NCBI GenBank assembly: GCA_900766195.1
Contig: CAAFUN010000174.1
Coordinates: forward strand, 1-8,963
From: an uncultured Bacteroides sp.
GTDB taxonomy: Bacteria > Bacteroidota > Bacteroidia > Bacteroidales > Bacteroidaceae
Direction: 5' to 3'
DNA length: 8,963 bases
Made by a program: the position numbers and the translations under genes. This document shows, piece after piece, positions 6,797-8,963 of this stretch; within the stretch, counting starts at the first letter, position 1, and each line of letters starts with the position of its first letter. A model generated the notes under the pieces. The model saw only the letters and a list, made by a program, of their open reading frames with translations, did no database searches and was not told where the DNA came from.

Positions 6797-7258
6797 ATGA
6801 CAAGAAAAATTTTTTATAGTTTTCATTTTGATAATGATAACTGGCGAGCTGGTCAAGTTCGCAACATAGGAACTGTTGAAGGAGATAAACCTGTCAATGG
6901 GAACAAATGGGAAGATGTTAAGAGCAAAAGTGATTCAACAATAAAAACATGGATTGATGACAATTTGAAAGACAAATCTTGTTTGGTTGTTTTGATTGGT
7001 GAAAAAACGAGTGAGCGAAAATGGGTAAATTATGAAATTAATAGAGCTTGGGAATTAGGAAAAGCGGTTTGTGGAATTTACATACACAAGTTGGAAGATG
7101 TATTAGGAAATCAGTCTTCTAAAGGAAAAAATCCGTTGGCAAGCCATATACCTATTTTTGAATCGACATATTCCATTAGTAAATATGTTTATGATGATAT
7201 AAAGAACAACATAGCCGAACTTGTAGAAGATGCGATTAAAGTAAGAAGTAGATACTAA
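6797..7258 (+). CDS. ThsB-like TIR protein (DUF1863/MTH538 TIR-like family)
   Basis: From ATG 6797 this protein has 153 residues. An in-frame TTG at 6779 would add six, but ATG starts cleanly four bases after the SLOG stop. It is a single compact domain: RKIFYSFHFDNDNWRAGQVRN (3-23) is the signature opening of the DUF1863 branch of TIR proteins, SCLVVLIGEKTSERKWVNYEI (61-81) holds the expected catalytic glutamate at E80, and IYIHKLEDVLGNQSSKGKNPL follows. These segments parallel Bacillus ThsB, where a similar RRWVRYEI and SKGPNP occur, so this is the closest link to Thoeris. ThsB converts NAD into a cyclic ADP-ribose signal after phage recognition. Whether this protein makes the same molecule is unknown. 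It is encoded 3' of the SLOG gene in the same transcript, which fits an enzyme-receptor pair. Family confidence is high and function is inferred. Confidence 0.85.
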   Translation: MTRKIFYSFHFDNDNWRAGQVRNIGTVEGDKPVNGNKWEDVKSKSDSTIKTWIDDNLKDKSCLVVLIGEKTSERKWVNYEINRAWELGKAVCGIYIHKLEDVLGNQSSKGKNPLASHIPIFESTYSISKYVYDDIKNNIAELVEDAIKVRSRY

Positions 7259-7263
7259 ATATT

Positions 7264-7965
7264 ATGGGTAAAAAAGTTTTTGTGTCATATAAATATGGAG
7301 ATGAGAAAGTAGCTGAGCTACAAGACTCTTATTATGAAGAAGTAAACTCTAGAATGATCTGGAACCGTAGAAGAACAAGAGCTAGAGATTATGTAGACCG
7401 TTTGCAAGAGAAAATAGGTAAAGATCACATGAATCTTGGGGAGAAAGATGGAGAAAGTCTTGAGAATTTTGCAGACAGTACTATTGAAACGTCTTTGAAA
7501 AAGAAGATTAGGCAAAGTAGTATAACCATTGTTTTAATCTCAAAAGGAATGAAAACAGGTGAATCTGAAAGTGAACAATGGATTCCTTGGGAAATCTCAT
7601 ATTCTCTGAGAACAGTACCAACAGGGGGTAATACAAAACAAATGAATGCTGTTTTAGGCATTGTATTGCCAGATGAAACAGGTACATATGATTGGTATTA
7701 TACATCGAATCCCAATTGTAATAGCACAACACACCACATTGGACGACTTTTCAAAATACTAAAAGATAATATGTTTAATATTATCGAGGCTGAATTCAGA
7801 GAATGTAATGGAACGCAGATTCATATTACGGACGAACCTTCGTTTATAAAAACTGTAAAATGGGACAGTTTTATGGACAATGACAATTGTAATTATTATA
7901 TTGAAAAAGCAATAGAAATAAAAAATGTAGCTAATCTATACGATGTTCACATAAATCTTGATTAA
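7264..7965 (+). CDS. TIR-domain protein with an inserted loop and a long C-terminal extension
   Basis: This 233-residue soluble protein starts with the TIR strand A KKVFVSYKYGDEKV (3-16). An unusually long charged region with paired arginines follows (residues of about 25-65, including NRRRTRARDY). Then come IRQSSITIVLISKGM (82-96) and QWIPWEI (105-111), with E110 in the place of the catalytic glutamate. A further strand, AVLGIVLPD (129-137), precedes an extended tail (about 138-233, including TYDWYY and CNSTTHHIG). I cannot match that tail to a named domain. It is clearly related to the ThsB-like class by the W-x-x-x-E arrangement but is much longer than the preceding gene's product. It starts five bases after that gene and ends one base before the next, so it is translated from the same mRNA. 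A TIR NADase or signal synthase is the likely role; a phage-sensing role for the tail is speculation. Confidence 0.78.
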   Translation: MGKKVFVSYKYGDEKVAELQDSYYEEVNSRMIWNRRRTRARDYVDRLQEKIGKDHMNLGEKDGESLENFADSTIETSLKKKIRQSSITIVLISKGMKTGESESEQWIPWEISYSLRTVPTGGNTKQMNAVLGIVLPDETGTYDWYYTSNPNCNSTTHHIGRLFKILKDNMFNIIEAEFRECNGTQIHITDEPSFIKTVKWDSFMDNDNCNYYIEKAIEIKNVANLYDVHINLD

Positions 7966-7966
7966 T

Positions 7967-8545
7967 ATGAGTTTTATATCAGAATCACAATTATCTAATT
8001 ATCGCGCAAGAACAATGACTTTTTCTAGGGATAATTTTGTCAATCTTAACGAAAGTTACTCTAGGGATAAAACGAAGCCAATGGTTTTTCTATCACATAA
8101 ACATGATGAGTTGATAATTCTCCATGATGTAATTGCATTCTTAAAAAAAGAAGGTGTTGATATTTATATTGACTGGATGGATGAAGAAATGCCAGCTTAC
8201 ACTAATGCTGAAACTGCTATTAAATTAAAAAATAGAATAAAAATATCAAATAAGTTCATTCTTGTAGCAACTCAGAATGCCATTAACTCTAAATGGTGTA
8301 ACTGGGAATTAGGTTTGGGAGATGCAGCGAAATACAAAGAGCATATTGCTTTATTCCCTGTAAATAGGACGTATCAATCATTTTCTGGTGCTGAGTATTT
8401 AAAAATATATCCATATATTGATTATGAGAATGGAAATGGTGTGTACCTAAATGGCTCTTATATCCCCAAGGGTTACTATGTAAAAACACCTTTAGATAAT
8501 GGGAATTTGAATTTAGTGGCATTAAAAGATTGGCTAAGAAGATAA
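7967..8545 (+). CDS. TIR-domain protein, WCNWE class
   Basis: From ATG 7967 this protein has 192 residues; an in-frame TTG at 7958 would overlap the previous gene and is less likely. After an N-terminal extension of about 37 residues (SFISESQLSNYRART), the TIR fold begins with PMVFLSHKHDE (38-48). GVDIYIDW (63-70) follows, then KFILVATQNAINSKWCNWELG (96-116), with E114 as the expected catalytic glutamate. Residues from about 125 form a closing region, IALFPVNRTYQSFSGAEYL, then YPYIDYENGNGVYL, which may contact ligand or partner. This layout recurs in free-standing bacterial TIR proteins. It is not a duplicate of the other three TIR genes: shared residues are limited to the TIR core motifs. 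It is the last cassette gene, one base after its neighbour and four bases before hsdR. Its role in NAD cleavage or signal synthesis is inferred. Confidence 0.82.
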   Translation: MSFISESQLSNYRARTMTFSRDNFVNLNESYSRDKTKPMVFLSHKHDELIILHDVIAFLKKEGVDIYIDWMDEEMPAYTNAETAIKLKNRIKISNKFILVATQNAINSKWCNWELGLGDAAKYKEHIALFPVNRTYQSFSGAEYLKIYPYIDYENGNGVYLNGSYIPKGYYVKTPLDNGNLNLVALKDWLRR

Positions 8546-8552
8546 TGATATG
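8542..8552 (+). repeat. 11-bp direct repeat, right copy (cassette/hsdR junction)
   Basis: ATAATGATATG contains the last TIR gene's stop TAA, the spacer TGAT and the hsdR start ATG. It is identical to 4457-4467, and the match extends as GAAG upstream of both copies if one base is skipped. Confidence 0.7.
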
Positions 8553-8944
8553 AAATTCACCGAATCCAAACTCGAACACGCATTTACTGACCTATTGGCA
8601 CAAGAGGGTTATTTACATTGCTTGGGCAATACGCTTACTCGTCAACCCGACGAAGTGCTAATAGAAAAAGACTTGTATGATTTTCTAAAAAAACGCTATG
8701 CGACCGAAGGCATTACCGATGCGGAAATCAAATCCATTCTGTTGGAGTTGAAATCGCTACCCGCTTCTGATTTGTACGAGAGCAATAAGCGTTTTATGAA
8801 AATGCTGTCGGATGGATTTATTCTGAAACGTGAAAAATACAATCAAAAAGATATTTATATTCAGCTGATAGATTATTCGGGTTTGGAAAAGCAGAGACAA
8901 ATTAATGATGATGATTTAATATCCATAATAGCTGATCCCGCAGC
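8550..8944 (+). CDS. hsdR: Type I restriction endonuclease subunit HsdR, 5' fragment
   Basis: ATG 8550 opens a frame that runs off the end of the genomic sequence, giving about 131 residues: MKFTESKLEHAFTDLLAQEG, then RQPDEVLIEKDLYDFLKKRY, then SDLYESNKRFMKMLSDGFIL, then DIYIQLIDYSGLEKQRQ. This matches the N-terminal part of HsdR nuclease/translocase subunits, which normally run to about 950-1,100 residues, with a PD-(D/E)xK nuclease and SF2 helicase motors further on, all outside this window. The gene completes the hsdM-hsdS-hsdR set, displaced from hsdS by the 4-kb cassette. The frame reads on to 8963, but the last seven or so codons are adapter-derived and must not be counted. G+C returns to about 42% in a sampled line, like hsdM and unlike the cassette. 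Confidence 0.9.
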
Positions 8945-8963
8945 AGATCGGAAGAGCGTCGTG
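8945..8963. other. Illumina TruSeq adapter read-through (artefact)
   Basis: AGATCGGAAGAGCGTCGTG is identical to the first 19 bases of the Illumina TruSeq read-2 adapter. It lies exactly at the end of the window. It is not genomic and should be trimmed; the hsdR fragment ends before it. Confidence 0.95.

Noticed and set aside
8289..8579. 96-residue antisense ORF across the TIR/hsdR junction
   Set aside because: It overlaps two well-supported genes and has a low-complexity, shadow-like sequence.

Overview
This is most likely a stretch of a Bacteroidales (Bacteroides/Parabacteroides-like) chromosome, probably a short metagenomic or draft contig. The grounds are the moderate-to-low G+C, the lack of convincing Shine-Dalgarno sequences, two matches to the Bacteroides -7 element TAnnTTTG, and type I restriction proteins that read like those of gut Bacteroidales. 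The last 19 bases (8945-8963) are Illumina adapter sequence, so genomic DNA ends at about 8944. All supported genes are on the + strand.

Left part (1-1570). An AT-rich leader holds five contiguous 22-bp repeat units (77-186). A candidate promoter and a complete EamA/DMT-family membrane transporter (250-1170) follow, then a small single-pass membrane protein of unknown function (1253-1462).

Right part (1547-8944). This looks like one tightly packed operon of at least 7 kb: a 30-codon remnant of an HTH regulator, hsdM, hsdS, a five-gene TIR/SLOG cassette headed by a gene broken by an in-frame stop, and the 5' end of hsdR. Intergenic gaps are 1-16 nt, and hsdM/hsdS and the first TIR gene/SLOG gene overlap. 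HsdM, HsdS and HsdR would form a type I restriction-modification complex. The cassette sits between hsdS and hsdR. It encodes four mutually dissimilar TIR-fold proteins, each with a glutamate where the TIR NADase catalytic residue is expected, and a stand-alone SLOG protein, a fold that binds nucleotides or NAD-derived signals. One of the four (6797-7258) closely resembles ThsB of Thoeris.

The working hypothesis is a Thoeris-related anti-phage module with an unusually large TIR set, carried inside a type I R-M operon. The TIR proteins would make or amplify an NAD-derived signal, or deplete NAD, and the SLOG protein would be the receptor. No SIR2, caspase-like or clear transmembrane effector is visible. 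The first cassette gene (4465-5013) is the only unassigned component and could be the missing partner, but it carries a nonsense codon here.
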